Position numbers and translations under genes: made by a program
The notes under the pieces: generated by a model
Told to the model about the DNA's origin: nothing
Seen by the model: only the letters and a program-made list of their open reading frames with translations
Database searches by the model: none
Shown: piece by piece, positions 46,101-55,878 of the stretch
Position numbering within the stretch: position 1 is the first letter of the stretch
Layout: every line of letters starts with the position of its first letter
NCBI RefSeq assembly: GCF_025602895.1
Contig: NW_026516250.1
Coordinates: 276,006 to 340,005 of the forward strand
Direction of reading: 5' to 3'
From: Polychytrium aggregatum
Lineage: Eukaryota > Chytridiomycota > Chytridiomycetes > Polychytriales
Length of the DNA stretch: 64,000 nt

Positions 46101-46478
46101 ACGACAGATGGTCGGATGCAATGCTGTGCGGGATGCTGGGGTACGGTGTGCGATTCATTCACCGTCCGGCCAAACATACCGTGAGTCTTGCATAGCCGAG
46201 CCCAGAAGCGAGAGACTGAGCCGCAGCGGGGTCTGGGCGACAATCTCGACAGCAGCGTCTTTGGGATCGCTGGCATTGGTGATGGTCTTGACGAGCTCGA
46301 TGCAGATGGTGATCGAGTCCTGAGAAGCCTCATACCAGGGCTGCGAGGTTGCCCAGGCATGGAAGCCCTTGGGTCGCAAGCGCAGGATGCCCTGCAGCTC
46401 GGATGAAACCAAGGCCGAAGTCTGGGCAACCCGGACGGTGTATGCGGGTGGAAGGATCCACTCGCACAACGGAGACAT
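43106..46478 (-). CDS. Arrestin-like adaptor with a C-terminal SH3 domain
   Basis: Minus-strand multi-exon gene. Starting at ATG 46478, exon 1 (to 46180) has an arrestin-N-like start (VSSELQGILRLRPKGFHAW). It joins through GTATGT...CATAG to 45859 (DTPFLLVLPVNHLAPSVRLF, IDYHCRARIDAAGNKVPLSV), the strand pattern of fungal arrestins. Small exons near 45600-45310 (FFLSGGESISLSG) lead to a long exon ending about 43850 with arrestin-C features (VSISHDVEIVFSA), then a Ser-rich disordered region. The SH3 domain is split by an intron: LLAQRNYDKTRDDEISIHQG, then, after GTACGC...CACAG, HIWPDGWATGYNTRTNESGI and FPLGAL. The proline-rich end stops at 43106. Fungal arrestins (ARTs) link membrane cargo to ubiquitin ligases; an SH3 in place of PPxY motifs is unusual. 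Middle exon edges are uncertain. Confidence 0.68.
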
Positions 46479-48630
46479 TGGGTACGAAGCGGGCTCGAAG
46501 CGGGCTCGATGCGACTTGTGGCGGCGGGCTGGGTCGAGAGTCGAGGCGCTGCCGACGTGGGGGATGAACCGAAATTGCCGGCTGATCAGGGAAGCTGGAG
46601 GAGGATGGGCTGGCAGGGCAGACGAAGAAGCGAGAGCAGAGAGCTGAACGCAGAGCTAAACAGACAGCGGATGGACAGACAGGACAACCGACGCCGAGGG
46701 AACGAACCCGGAGGCCTGGCTGTCGACTGGGGGGGGGATTGCGGGAGCAGATGGCCAAGGCAGGCCGAGGGTGGTTGAGATTTAAAGGGCGAAGGCGGAT
46801 GGATGGGAGCCAAGTTCAGCGCCCCACCGACCGCCGCCACAGGACCACGAGATGGTCCCAGCCAGAGGCCTCCTTGGCCGCGGATCAGGGCCATGGATCG
46901 GTCTTTGCCATTTTCCGCGAGGGGCGCTGTGCCGCTGTCGCTGTTGCTGTCGGTGGATGGCATTGGGAAGTATCCGAGCGCCGGTGTCGATTGCGCATGG
47001 GAAAGCAGCCACCATCGGAATCGTTAGGCCATCGGAGTCGTCGGACCGTCGTAAGCATTGGACTTGCCAACTTTTGCACTTGCCCCGAATCGAGCAATCA
47101 CGGCACCTGATCCACCACAGACACTGCACATCACAGAAACTGAGCGTCGCGGTCGCAGAGTGCAGTGCAGTGCAGCTGTGCACAGTACACACGGTGGCAA
47201 GGCTGCCCAGCCTCCAGAGTCGCACCGGGCGCGCAAGTGTGGCGTGTGTGTTACGCCGGGGGCGCACCGCGTGGGCTGTTTCGCCTGAACTGGCGCGCAC
47301 AAGCGCAGCCCGACTGTCTATGTGATCCCTGCGGGTCGGTGGGGGAATAGCCGCTGGCTGGCTGACCAGGCCCCATGTCGATAGCTCTCGCCGGCGATTG
47401 TTATTGATTGTCGCTTGTCTTGACGGAATACCCTCCACCGGGTGTGGTTCTGCTGCTGCGGTCGCAGCTGCCATCGGTCCCGGGATAGCATCCATCGCTG
47501 CATCGAATGGCCCTGCAGCGGACGCCGGCCCCAATTGCACACCCGTGCGCGGCGGGTCGGCTCGGGGGCTGCCGCCGGCTGTCAGCGCCGGCTGTCAGCG
47601 CCGGCTGTCAGTGCCGGTGCCGGTGCTTCTGCTTGTGCCATGCTGCACATTTCCGGTGCTTGGCCGTCGCCGCCTCCTTCCCCCTGTCCCAGCCGACTCG
47701 CACTCCTGTGCGGCCGGGGGGGGGTCTCCTGTGTTTCTGAGACCAGCCGGCCAGGAGAGCCGGGATATCCGTGCCGAAGCGCATCTCGTCCTGTCGCTGC
47801 CGCCGCCGCCGCCGCCGCGAGCAGCCCGCCTGTCGACAGCGACGCCTGCATGTCCATGAGCCTGGCGAGCACATATCCAGGACGCGGGACCTGCAACGTA
47901 ACGCTGACAGCAAAGAGCGGATGGGCATCCTGTGCGGCACTTTTTCCACACCGGCCATGGCTGCCCAGACGACGGGCCAATGCATCACGAACAACACTTG
48001 GTCTCGGAGGGTGACAGCTGCAGGAGAGAGGCCATCTGCCATCGGGCCGAGTCCAGGGATATATCTGCCACCCAACCGAGTCCAGGGAGACGCTGCCATC
48101 GGGTCTCTTGCACTTGGCCCGAGCAGCCTTGCAAGACTCGTAACGACATCCTGCGGGTCGCCGATCTATCCTGCGGATCCGCTCGCCGGTCCTGTCCATC
48201 GCATGCTCGGCTGCAATCGCCCCTGTCGCATGGCTCGCCGATCGTCTGCTTGGACAGTCATCTGCCTCGGCCGTGTCCATCCCGTCTTGCGGTGGCCGAG
48301 ACACCAGTGTCTTTCTGCTTGCCAGCCGCTGGCCGGGTCAGTCCCCGCCCCCGGCCTGCATCCCAATCTGCCATCGCACCAGAGACCATGTGAGCAGCAC
48401 TCGGCCAAGACTGCAGACGCAAGCGTCCTCGTGGGGCAATCTGGTCCCCAATTCGCCTTGGCTGGTCCACCGACTCGCTGTTCCATTATCCCGTTGCGTG
48501 CCTATCTGCCCTCTCGGGCTCTCGAGCAGCCTGGCTGATTCTCCTCTCCGTTACGCCTGTCTGCCTTGGTGCACTTTGCCGGTTCGCTGTCGGTGTTGTC
48601 CGCGTTCCTGCCCCTTACACTTTATTCAGA
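46479..48630. other. 2.1 kb intergenic region, GC-rich
   Basis: No frame here shows a family motif or consistent splice structure, and the long frames on opposite strands overlap. A triplicated GCCGGCTGTCAGC unit lies at about 47575-47612 and GTGCA repeats at 47160-47180. It holds the promoter of the arrestin-like gene and the left flank of the transposon. Confidence 0.4.
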
Positions 48631-48644
48631 AAAAAAACGGGACA
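48631..48644 (+). repeat. Left terminal inverted repeat of the Fanzor transposon
   Basis: AAAAAAACGGGACA, matched by the reverse complement of 52119-52132 with one mismatch. It lies 72 bp beyond the Fanzor stop codon. Confidence 0.8.
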
Positions 48645-48716
48645 ACATAGCCGTTTCCATGAACATGTAGTATGTGCTGTGCTTGCGTCAAGCAAAGCCA
48701 CAAGAAATAAAACAGA

Positions 48717-51080
48717 TCACTTTGGCAGCCTCCGAGTGAAGACCGCTGGTCGCTCTCCGGTCTCCACAATCGACCTGCACACTGTGATCATGTTGCGCGC
48801 CGCATTGACGTCGCGATTCCACACTGTCTGGCAGCTGGGATTCTTGCAGCTCCTGACAAAGTGGGAATTCGCAACACTGGGCGCATCGAGTCCTTCCAAC
48901 CGAACTGGCTCCAGGCACTTGGAGCACACTTGCGAGGTGTTGAACTCGTTCGTCGAGGCCACCTTGACGCTTCCATGAGGGTGATTGGGACGGCGTCGGT
49001 GGTGCTCGAATTGCTCAAAGTACCGCTGCCTCCGAGGGCTGGATGCATAGCCCTTGCCTTGTCGCCATGACGCATTGCCAAAGGCGATCACCACATCGGT
49101 CCGTATCGGGGCGTGCTTCAGGACGGCCTTGCACATCTTGTCAACGGCCACTTGGCGCCTCCTGTGGCCCGTGAATCGATGGTGACGGGCCTTCTTGCCA
49201 AGGTGGAAGTCGAGCTGCACTCGCAGCTCCGGTCGCAGGACATGGGTGAGATGGACCTTGAAGGCCTCCGAGGACGACACCTTGGGCGAGGGGGTGGTCG
49301 CCATCCAGGTCTCGATGCTGAGTCGATACTTCATGGTGTTGTGCCACCTGGTGTTGGACGTATGGCCACACATGTGCTGATAGTGGCCATTGGAGAACGA
49401 GACCACCTCGTCTTGGTGGCCCGGTGCTTGGATGACCGCCGTGAAGATGGAGCCGACTCCAGGATCGATGCCAATCCAAGTGGTGCGATCGGGGTCTGGG
49501 TCGCCGATGTGGGCCTGGATGCGCTGCTCGGCAGTCGGAGGAGGCTCGGAGGTCTCGGTGTGATCGGTTCGAGGCAGAAACTTGACGAGGCCGATGGTGC
49601 ATCCAATGCCATCGGTGCTGATCTCGTAGTTGAACAGCTTCTTGTTCACGTCCCGCTCTTGGAAGAGGGAACTACGCAGCTTGAAGCAACTGCGCCAGAG
49701 ACGATCCTGGTTGTTGATGCCGTCCTCACCTTCTTCCTTGAGCATGTCCCGGGTGAGTTCAAGGCGCTTCTTTGGACCCAGGAGATTCCAGAGAGTGACG
49801 GTGTCAATCTTGACATACTTGGCCCTTGCAGTGCATAGAGGAACTATCGTGCACACGGCCGGAGGAGTGTCGACGGCGAGCTGCTTGAGTGCCCAGTTGA
49901 TCCTGGAAGCCAGCTTGTTGATCTTGGCCTTGGTGGTGCCGAGCTCAGACTTGGCGTTGGTGAACCTCTTGTCGTCGGAGGGAATGCCTTGGGCAGTGAG
50001 CTCGTCCAGCTTGGCCTGGCGCTGCAGCTCGGTGACTCGGAGGGCGGGCATGTCGGAGTCGATCCACTTGTGGACATTGTCGACCATCTTGTCTCGGGCG
50101 AGGATTCCCACATGGTGTGAGAGGCGATGGAGGGCCCGGAAGCGGTCCTGGTCGTTGCTGTACCGAAACTCGTCCAGGACGTGGCCAAAGTCTGGATAGA
50201 GGAACTCGAGATCGGCCTTGGGTGGTGTCTGCCCTGGTTTCTCGAAGAGCTCGAGACAGGCCTCGATGGCTTCGTGCTTATGCTTGTTGGCTGGGAAGAC
50301 GGTAGCGCAGAAGCGACGAAGGAGTCGCCAGTAGGCCAGGTCGAGGTGGGTGGTGCAGTTGGTGGCATAGGCATTGACAGCCAGTGTGAGAAGCTGACTG
50401 TGAGCACCATCAGGCAGACGAGGGGCCGGAGGCAGGTCTGCGTGCCGAGTGGTCTGGTAGTCGCGAAAGGAAGCGACCAGATGCTCGTTGTATTTTTTGG
50501 TATCCCTGGCCGTCGAGAGGGCATCGGCCTCGACAATCGTGAAGCATTGGCGGATGAAAGCAGGGGTGGACTTGGAGATGACGGGGACGGGAAGATCCTG
50601 CTCGGTGCACCTCAGGATGTGCAGGTTGAGCAGCCTGGATGCCTCGAACTGGATCTGGGTCATGGCCTCGACGGTGGCCTGGATCTTGTCGCGGAGAGCG
50701 GGATTGAGACAACAGCCATCCATCGTCTGCTTGAAGCAGCTGAACTGAGGGGCGGATGACCTTCCATCCACGAGTGGGACGACAGAACTCTTGAGGGGCC
50801 GGTATTTGGGACACTTGCTAGTGTTGCAACGTTCGTGATCGGTGCCATCGCACTGGCGACATCGCTTGCCAGTACTCGAGGAAGTAGATGGACCAGGCTC
50901 GGTGGGATCGACATCCATTGGATCTGCAGAAGCAGTGGTGGTGAGCGACGGAGCAACAGACGACCAAGCATGCGTGGGATCAGAATACGAACCAGAGACA
51001 GGCTCCGACTGTGACTTGGCTTTCTTGGGCCTGGGTGGCCGAGGCTGGTCATCACCGGCACCCTTACGCTTCGGAGGCAT
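48717..51080 (-). CDS. Fanzor (eukaryotic TnpB-like, OMEGA) RNA-guided nuclease
   Basis: Uninterrupted frame of 787 residues starting at ATG 51080. Basic, Pro-rich N terminus resembling a nuclear localisation signal (MPPKRKG...PPRPKKAKS). A zinc-knuckle-like cluster lies at ~74-90 (CRQCDGTDHERCNTSKC). A long helical part follows. RuvC-I is WIGIDPGVGSIFTAV with Asp539. The RuvC-II region reads TDVVIAFGNASWRQGKG (662-677) and lacks the usual TnpB Glu at its normal place, as reported for Fanzors with a rearranged site. The zinc ribbon has Cys719/722 (NTSQVCSKC) and Cys745/750 (SCKNPSC), and RuvC-III is NRDVNAARN with Asp757. Family members cut DNA under guidance of an RNA encoded beside or over the 3' end of the gene. 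The frame is full length and carries all other motifs, so the protein may be active. Confidence 0.9.
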   Translation of the reverse strand: MPPKRKGAGDDQPRPPRPKKAKSQSEPVSGSYSDPTHAWSSVAPSLTTTASADPMDVDPTEPGPSTSSSTGKRCRQCDGTDHERCNTSKCPKYRPLKSSVVPLVDGRSSAPQFSCFKQTMDGCCLNPALRDKIQATVEAMTQIQFEASRLLNLHILRCTEQDLPVPVISKSTPAFIRQCFTIVEADALSTARDTKKYNEHLVASFRDYQTTRHADLPPAPRLPDGAHSQLLTLAVNAYATNCTTHLDLAYWRLLRRFCATVFPANKHKHEAIEACLELFEKPGQTPPKADLEFLYPDFGHVLDEFRYSNDQDRFRALHRLSHHVGILARDKMVDNVHKWIDSDMPALRVTELQRQAKLDELTAQGIPSDDKRFTNAKSELGTTKAKINKLASRINWALKQLAVDTPPAVCTIVPLCTARAKYVKIDTVTLWNLLGPKKRLELTRDMLKEEGEDGINNQDRLWRSCFKLRSSLFQERDVNKKLFNYEISTDGIGCTIGLVKFLPRTDHTETSEPPPTAEQRIQAHIGDPDPDRTTWIGIDPGVGSIFTAVIQAPGHQDEVVSFSNGHYQHMCGHTSNTRWHNTMKYRLSIETWMATTPSPKVSSSEAFKVHLTHVLRPELRVQLDFHLGKKARHHRFTGHRRRQVAVDKMCKAVLKHAPIRTDVVIAFGNASWRQGKGYASSPRRQRYFEQFEHHRRRPNHPHGSVKVASTNEFNTSQVCSKCLEPVRLEGLDAPSVANSHFVRSCKNPSCQTVWNRDVNAARNMITVCRSIVETGERPAVFTRRLPK

Positions 51081-51208
51081 GGGGGCAGAGGATGCTGGAT
51101 GCCTGCCAGTGGTACTGGTCAGAGCAGAGACTTTTTTTATCGTACAATAGCGCGATGATCAGATCAAGGTGAGATGAGGGAAGAAAGCAGCAGGACGAAG
51201 GTGTGGCA

Positions 51209-51215
51209 TTTATAC
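51209..51215 (-). promoter_or_regulatory. TATA box of the Fanzor gene
   Basis: TATAAAT on the minus strand, about 130 bp before the Fanzor ATG and inside the transposon, so the nuclease seems to have its own promoter. Confidence 0.55.
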
Positions 51216-51330
51216 CCGGAGCAGGAGCCCGTCTGCGCGGGCTGGTTGGGGAAGTGACCCTGTTCAAAAATCGCCGAGAGGTTCAAGCCAGGGATGTGAA
51301 CGCGAAAACGGCGGCTTGATTGGAGGGAAC

Positions 51331-52044
51331 TCAACCCCAAATCGGTGGGGACTCAACCCCAAAGAAGTTCTCGATGGGATTGAAGTCGGGCGAGGCAGGT
51401 GGGGTGAAGATCACTGACCATCCTCGGCGCTCGATGCAGTCCAGGACAGCCATTGTCTTGTGCATGCTGACATTGTCCATCACAACCACAGAGTCGTCTG
51501 GGAAGGCCGCTCGCTCAAAGAACTCGACCATCGAGTGTGTCTTGAATGATGTGGGGATGTACATGCGATGCAGCACACCAGAGTGGTTGATGGCAAATGC
51601 AGCTGAGACAGACTTGTGTTTCATGTGATTGCGCTGGCGAAGCGGAGCACCCTTCGGTGAGTATCCGTAGAGAGGGAAAATGGATTTCCTGATCCCCGTC
51701 TCATCGACAAAAACGAATCGTCGTGGGTCGATGGAGCGGACCTGGTCCCTGAACTGTGCCACTCGCTCATCCAGTCGCTTGGACTTGTAGAGGTGTGTTG
51801 CCCTCTTGTGTGAGAGACCTGCTCGCTGGATGGCAGTGTGGCAGAGTGAGAGTGATACTTTCCTCTGGAGGATGGACTCGAGCTTGCATCGCAACACAGG
51901 ACCAGTCTGCAACGGGTCCTGTTCAATCAGGGTGCGAATGACTGGACATGCCTGCTCGAAGATAGTGGATCTGCGAGCTGGGACCCGGGATGGGTCATCC
52001 AGCTTGCATCCTCGGTGCCATCGATGGATGGTGCTCTTGGACAC
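51331..52044 (-). pseudogene. DD34E (Tc1/mariner-like) transposase, probably inactive
   Basis: Cut-and-paste transposase. A helix-turn-helix end (VSKSTIHRWHRGCKLDD), then a second DNA-binding helix (LSLCHTAIQRAGLSHKRATH). All three catalytic residues are present: Asp in FVFVDETG, Asp in VVMDNVSMH, and Glu in SPDFNPIENFF, with exactly 34 residues between the last two. Signs of decay: the frame opens only at GTG 52044 with an in-frame TGA a few codons upstream, so the N terminus is missing; and it ends after GVESPPIWG, 9 residues past ENFF, where a 14-bp direct repeat (ACTCAACCCCAAA) marks a rearrangement. In the remnant at 23.9 kb the same SKSTIHRWH is preceded by ATG. Confidence 0.8.
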
Positions 52045-52118
52045 ACTGGCGAATGGTCATGGCCAGCGCGCGATAACATTGGGTAACAAAATATTCGATG
52101 AATGGTCAAAAACCCGGG

Positions 52119-52132
52119 TGTCCCGTTTTTTA
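52119..52132 (-). repeat. Right terminal inverted repeat of the Fanzor transposon
   Basis: TGTCCCGTTTTTTA, whose complement matches 48631-48644 at 13 of 14 positions. Confidence 0.8.
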
Positions 52133-52384
52133 TTGGATCGCCCTTATTCTGCTTGTCTCGCTGCCTGCCCGTTGCAAGCCTGCTCTGGCGCTGCTCTCTT
52201 CATCGCTGCCCCACCCGGCCTTACAATAAAATCCTTCTCTCTCTCTGCCGGAGCATCCAGTCTCGCCGCCTCTTCGCAGAACCCTGCTCTCGGATCCCAG
52301 TCCCGCTCGCATCCCAAAGCCGTCGTCGTCGACAAGCCCTCCCTCCACCTCGCCTCATCGCCCCGCCACGCCGCCTTCCTCGCT

Positions 52385-55300
52385 ATGAATCGAGACCGCA
52401 CCCTGGACTATATCCAGAGAAAGGGCTCGCTGGCCTCATTGGAGAGCACCGACTCGCAGGCCACCATGGCCCTGGGCTTCCATGCCCCGACACCGTTAAG
52501 GGTCAACACTCACTACAGCACCTCTTATCAATCGAACCCGCTGCTTTCGCCGCCGCTCGGTGGGCCGACGTCGCCCCGGACCGTCCACAACAGCCCGGCG
52601 CTGACTCACCTTCGCCAGGACACTCCTTTGCTCCCAGGCGATGATTTCCAGCTGGACCGGCCTCTGCAGCCCAAGGTCATGGCCGCCCATCACTCGCTTT
52701 CTGCCCGCAAAATCATCTTCCAGACCACCCAGCCGCGAAGCCTGTCGCCTTCGCAGCCCACGTCGTATGCTCGCCTCATGATGAATGCCTCCTACGGTGG
52801 CCAAGTGTCGTTCGCCCTCAACCGCAGGGAAACCAAGCTGGGTCGCAAGGAAGACAACCACATCGTCCTGACCTGCGCCAAAATCAGCAAATACCACGCC
52901 GTCATCCGCCGGGACGACGAGGACAGGTGAGGCACGCTGTCCTGCTTGCATCTGCCCTTCTCTCTTCTCTCTTTCTCCCTGTTTTCCCGCTCCACTCTCT
53001 GTTCCAAGACCGGTGGCTATTTTTCTTGCGCTCGCGCTCGAATTTATGGAGTTTGCCCTTTGCTGGCTGTCTCCCGCTCTCGACGGGTGACCTTCGTCAT
53101 CAGTCTCCCACTCATGTTGCGGCTTTCAGTGCCGATCCCTGCAATGCGAGTCGCTGGCAGTATGGGCTTGGGGCTGGTTCGCAGTGGGGGGGGGGTAGAG
53201 GCGCAATTCCTTGGCCGGATGCTGTTGGCTTGGCTCGCCGGACATGTCGCTTGAATGCCGTTGCATTCGCCAACGTGCCGCTCCATTTGCTGGCGGGCGT
53301 CTCTGCGTCCGGACTCTCCGATAGCCCCGCCTCGGCCATGCTGCTCATTTGCGAGACGGGCTCTGGGCCATGCTGGGCTCTGCACCCTTTCCTTCTTGTG
53401 CATACTCTGACACTATTCTCGGCTTGTTGCTCGTCGACACTGGCTCGTCTCTGTCGTTCGTCCCTATCGACTGCCGCTCGGCCAACTGCCCCAGCCCTCC
53501 CACGTACTATATCAAAGACAACATGTCCGCAAACGGACTCCGCATCAACGACTCAACCATCGAGCCGGGCGAGTTCTACCGACTCGCCGACGACGATGTC
53601 ATCAAGCTCGGCACCATCACCCTGCGTCTCCAGTACGCATCCATCGACGACGGCACTCCCACCACCTCGCCGTCCAAGCGCACTCCCCGTCCCACCTCCG
53701 GCAACGCCGAAAAGTTCCTTCGCCTCGTCACCATCCTGCCCTTTGAGCAGCGCTACGAAGACAGCGTCACCATCCGGGCCGAGCTCGAAGCCGACGGCGA
53801 TCCCGACTTCAAGCGCGTCGACCAAGTGACCGATATTGGCACCCTGCGCGAGGACTATGAGAAGCTGCGTCTGGCCTACAAACTCTCCCAGCTGTCCTTC
53901 AAGATGGACATTACCGAGCTGCTGGCTCGATCCCTCGACCTGATCTTTGAGATCCTGGCCGTTGACCGCGGAGTCGTGCTTCTGGTCGATCAGGCCACGG
54001 GCATCCTGAGCACCCAGTTCGTCAAACTGCGCGAGGGCAAGGCCGACGACTCGCAAGAGATTCTCATGAGCTCCACCATCATCCGCAAGGTCTACTACAC
54101 CCGCACCTGCCTCATCACTTCGGACGCATACGAGGATCCCCTTCTCGGCAAGACAGCTCGGTACGGCCAAATGCGCAGTGTCATCTGCGTACCACTCATT
54201 GCCCGCAACAAGGTGAGAGTCATGTTGCTTGCGACAATGGCGGTACCATGCGATTCGAGCGAGTGGAGGATCTGCATCTGCATGGATTGATGCCGCAGAA
54301 TGCGGATGCCTCAATTCGCATATCCACTCACTCACTCACTCACTCACTCACTCACTCACTCACTCACTCACTCACTCACTCACTCACTCACTCACTCACT
54401 CACTCATGTCCAGGTCCACGGCATCTTGCATCTCGATTCCAAGGATCGCATCAACTCCTTTTCCAGCAAAGACCTGTCGCTAGTCAAGACCATCAGCAAC
54501 CACACCGCCATGGCCATCGAGAACAGCATCCTCATCAAAGAGGTCGAGCAAAAGGCCCGCATCACCGAGCAGCTATCTCGCTTCCTGGCGCCTCACGTTG
54601 TCGATCGCATGGTCAACCGCTCCGACATTTCGCGCAGCGGAGGCCGCGAGCTTGTCGGGACGATCGTCTTTGTGGATATCCGTGGATTCACCCACCTGAG
54701 CGAAACCTGCGAGCCCAGCGAAGTGGTCAGCCTGCTCAACGACTATTTTGAACGGGTGGGTAGTGTAGGCACTGTCGATCCAGTCCAGCCAGGCTATCGG
54801 AGATCTGGCCCGGACAGCTGCATGAACCACTTTGCCGACGCGAGCTCAAGAGCAGAACGGGCCCTGGTCGCCATGAACTTGCCTCTCCACACCTCGATTG
54901 ACGACTGCTAACACCACGCTTCTGTCGTTCAGCTGGTCAGGATCGTGTTCAAATACGAGGGCGTTGTCGACAAGTACATCGGCGATGCCCTCATGGCTGT
55001 CTTTGGAACGCTCGAGGGTGAAGTCGATGCAGAGTACCGCAGCGTTGCGGCAGGCATCGAGTTTGTCAAGGCCATCGACGTCATGAGCGAAGAGCGCCAG
55101 CGCATCGGCAAGGCACCCATCTCGATCGGCGTTGGAATCAACACAGGTACGCAGAAACCGGGACACCAAACCGACATTCTCGGCGTAGTCTCGGAGGACC
55201 AGTGGCTGTGATATGAGATGCCTCGCTGCCTCGTCCTCCTGTCTTGTTTGTCTGCCAGCGTGCATGTCGACGTCACCCGTAGCCACCCTCCACGATCCTC

Positions 55301-55563
55301 GCTGACTGTTCTCGCTCACAGGCGAAATCCTTGCTGGATTCATTGGCTGCTCTCAGCGCCTCGAATACACCTGTATTGGCGACGCCGTCAACACGTCGTC
55401 GCGGATCTGCGATAGCGCAAAGTCTGGCCAAGTGCTCATCAGCGAGACTACCTATGAATTTGTCAAGGACAGGATCGAGTGCAGGCCCATCGGCTCGCAG
55501 CACTTCAAGGGCAAAACCAGGGAGGTCATGATCTATGAAGCTGTCCGCGTTCTCAATGAGTGA
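52385..55563 (+). CDS. FHA-GAF-class III adenylyl/guanylyl cyclase
   Basis: Exons 52385-52926, 53495-54212, 54414-54755, 54933-55146 and 55322-55563, all GT..AG and in phase. The start is ATG 52385 (MNRDRTLDYIQRKGSL). A Ser/Pro-rich N terminus is followed by an FHA domain: FALNRRETKLGRKEDNHIVL, then KISKYHAVIRR, then across the splice YYIKDNMSANGLRIND. It has the Gly-Arg, Ser-x-x-His and Asn-Gly residues that read phosphothreonine. A GAF domain spans LARSLDLIFEILAVDRGVVL to DLSLVKTISNHTAMAIENSI. The cyclase core has metal Asp in GTIVFVDIRGFTHLSE, Lys and Asp in VDKYIGDALMAVFG, and YTCIGDAVNTSSRI. The Lys plus Thr/Cys pattern favours ATP, thus cAMP, but this is not certain. The layout resembles bacterial GAF cyclases more than fungal Cyr1. 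It may make the ligand for the CNG channel. Confidence 0.88.
54326..54406 (+). repeat. (CTCA)n microsatellite next to a 3' splice site
   Basis: About 20 copies of CTCA, ending 7 bp before the CAG acceptor of the third cyclase exon; it takes the place of the polypyrimidine tract. Confidence 0.9.
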
Positions 55564-55845
55564 CGTGTCTGACGAACCAACTAAGCGACGCGGCTCTGCA
55601 AGCAAGCAACCTGGACTGCGTGCCGCCAAGCTGCCGCTTCAAGGAACAACTTGAAAAGCACACTCTGCCAGTGTATGCGCGTATCGAACTGGACAGATGC
55701 GTCCGATGACACCTATGGTTGAACGGACGTCTCGCCCCCGATATCTCCTGGACGTCACTTTTCATGATCTCCACTTCTGCTTCATTATCTTTTGCTCCCC
55801 CCCCACTTTTACTTTACTTCTTTTTGGGCCTGCAAGGGTTGGTTT

Positions 55846-55878
<33 letters not shown>

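Larger units (their letters stand above)
48631..52132 (-). mobile_element. Tc1/mariner-like transposon carrying a Fanzor nuclease
   Basis: About 3.5 kb bounded by inverted ends of 14 bp matching at 13 positions: AAAAAAACGGGACA at 48631-48644 and the complement of TGTCCCGTTTTTTA at 52119-52132. Within it lie, both on the minus strand, a DD34E transposase (51331-52044) and a Fanzor gene (48717-51080). A TA flanks or ends the right repeat but not the left one, so the target duplication is not clean. A deletion derivative occurs at 23813-23935. Confidence 0.85.

Noticed and set aside
46782-48538. Frames of 150-255 residues in the intergenic region before the transposon
   Set aside because: Overlapping on opposite strands, biased composition, no motif, no consistent splice signals.
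49113-49838. Plus-strand 241-residue frame opposite the Fanzor gene
   Set aside because: Antisense shadow of the conserved Fanzor coding sequence without its own family signal.
48717-51080. Fanzor gene as a Cas12 or a bacterial IS605 TnpB from contamination
   Set aside because: It lies in an element with a eukaryote-type DD34E transposase, has an NLS-like N terminus, a TATA box and a second remnant in the same contig, and is longer than typical TnpB.
48631-52132. Clean TA target-site duplication around the Fanzor transposon
   Set aside because: A TA can be read at the right end, but the left end is preceded by CAG and not TA, so a duplication cannot be claimed.
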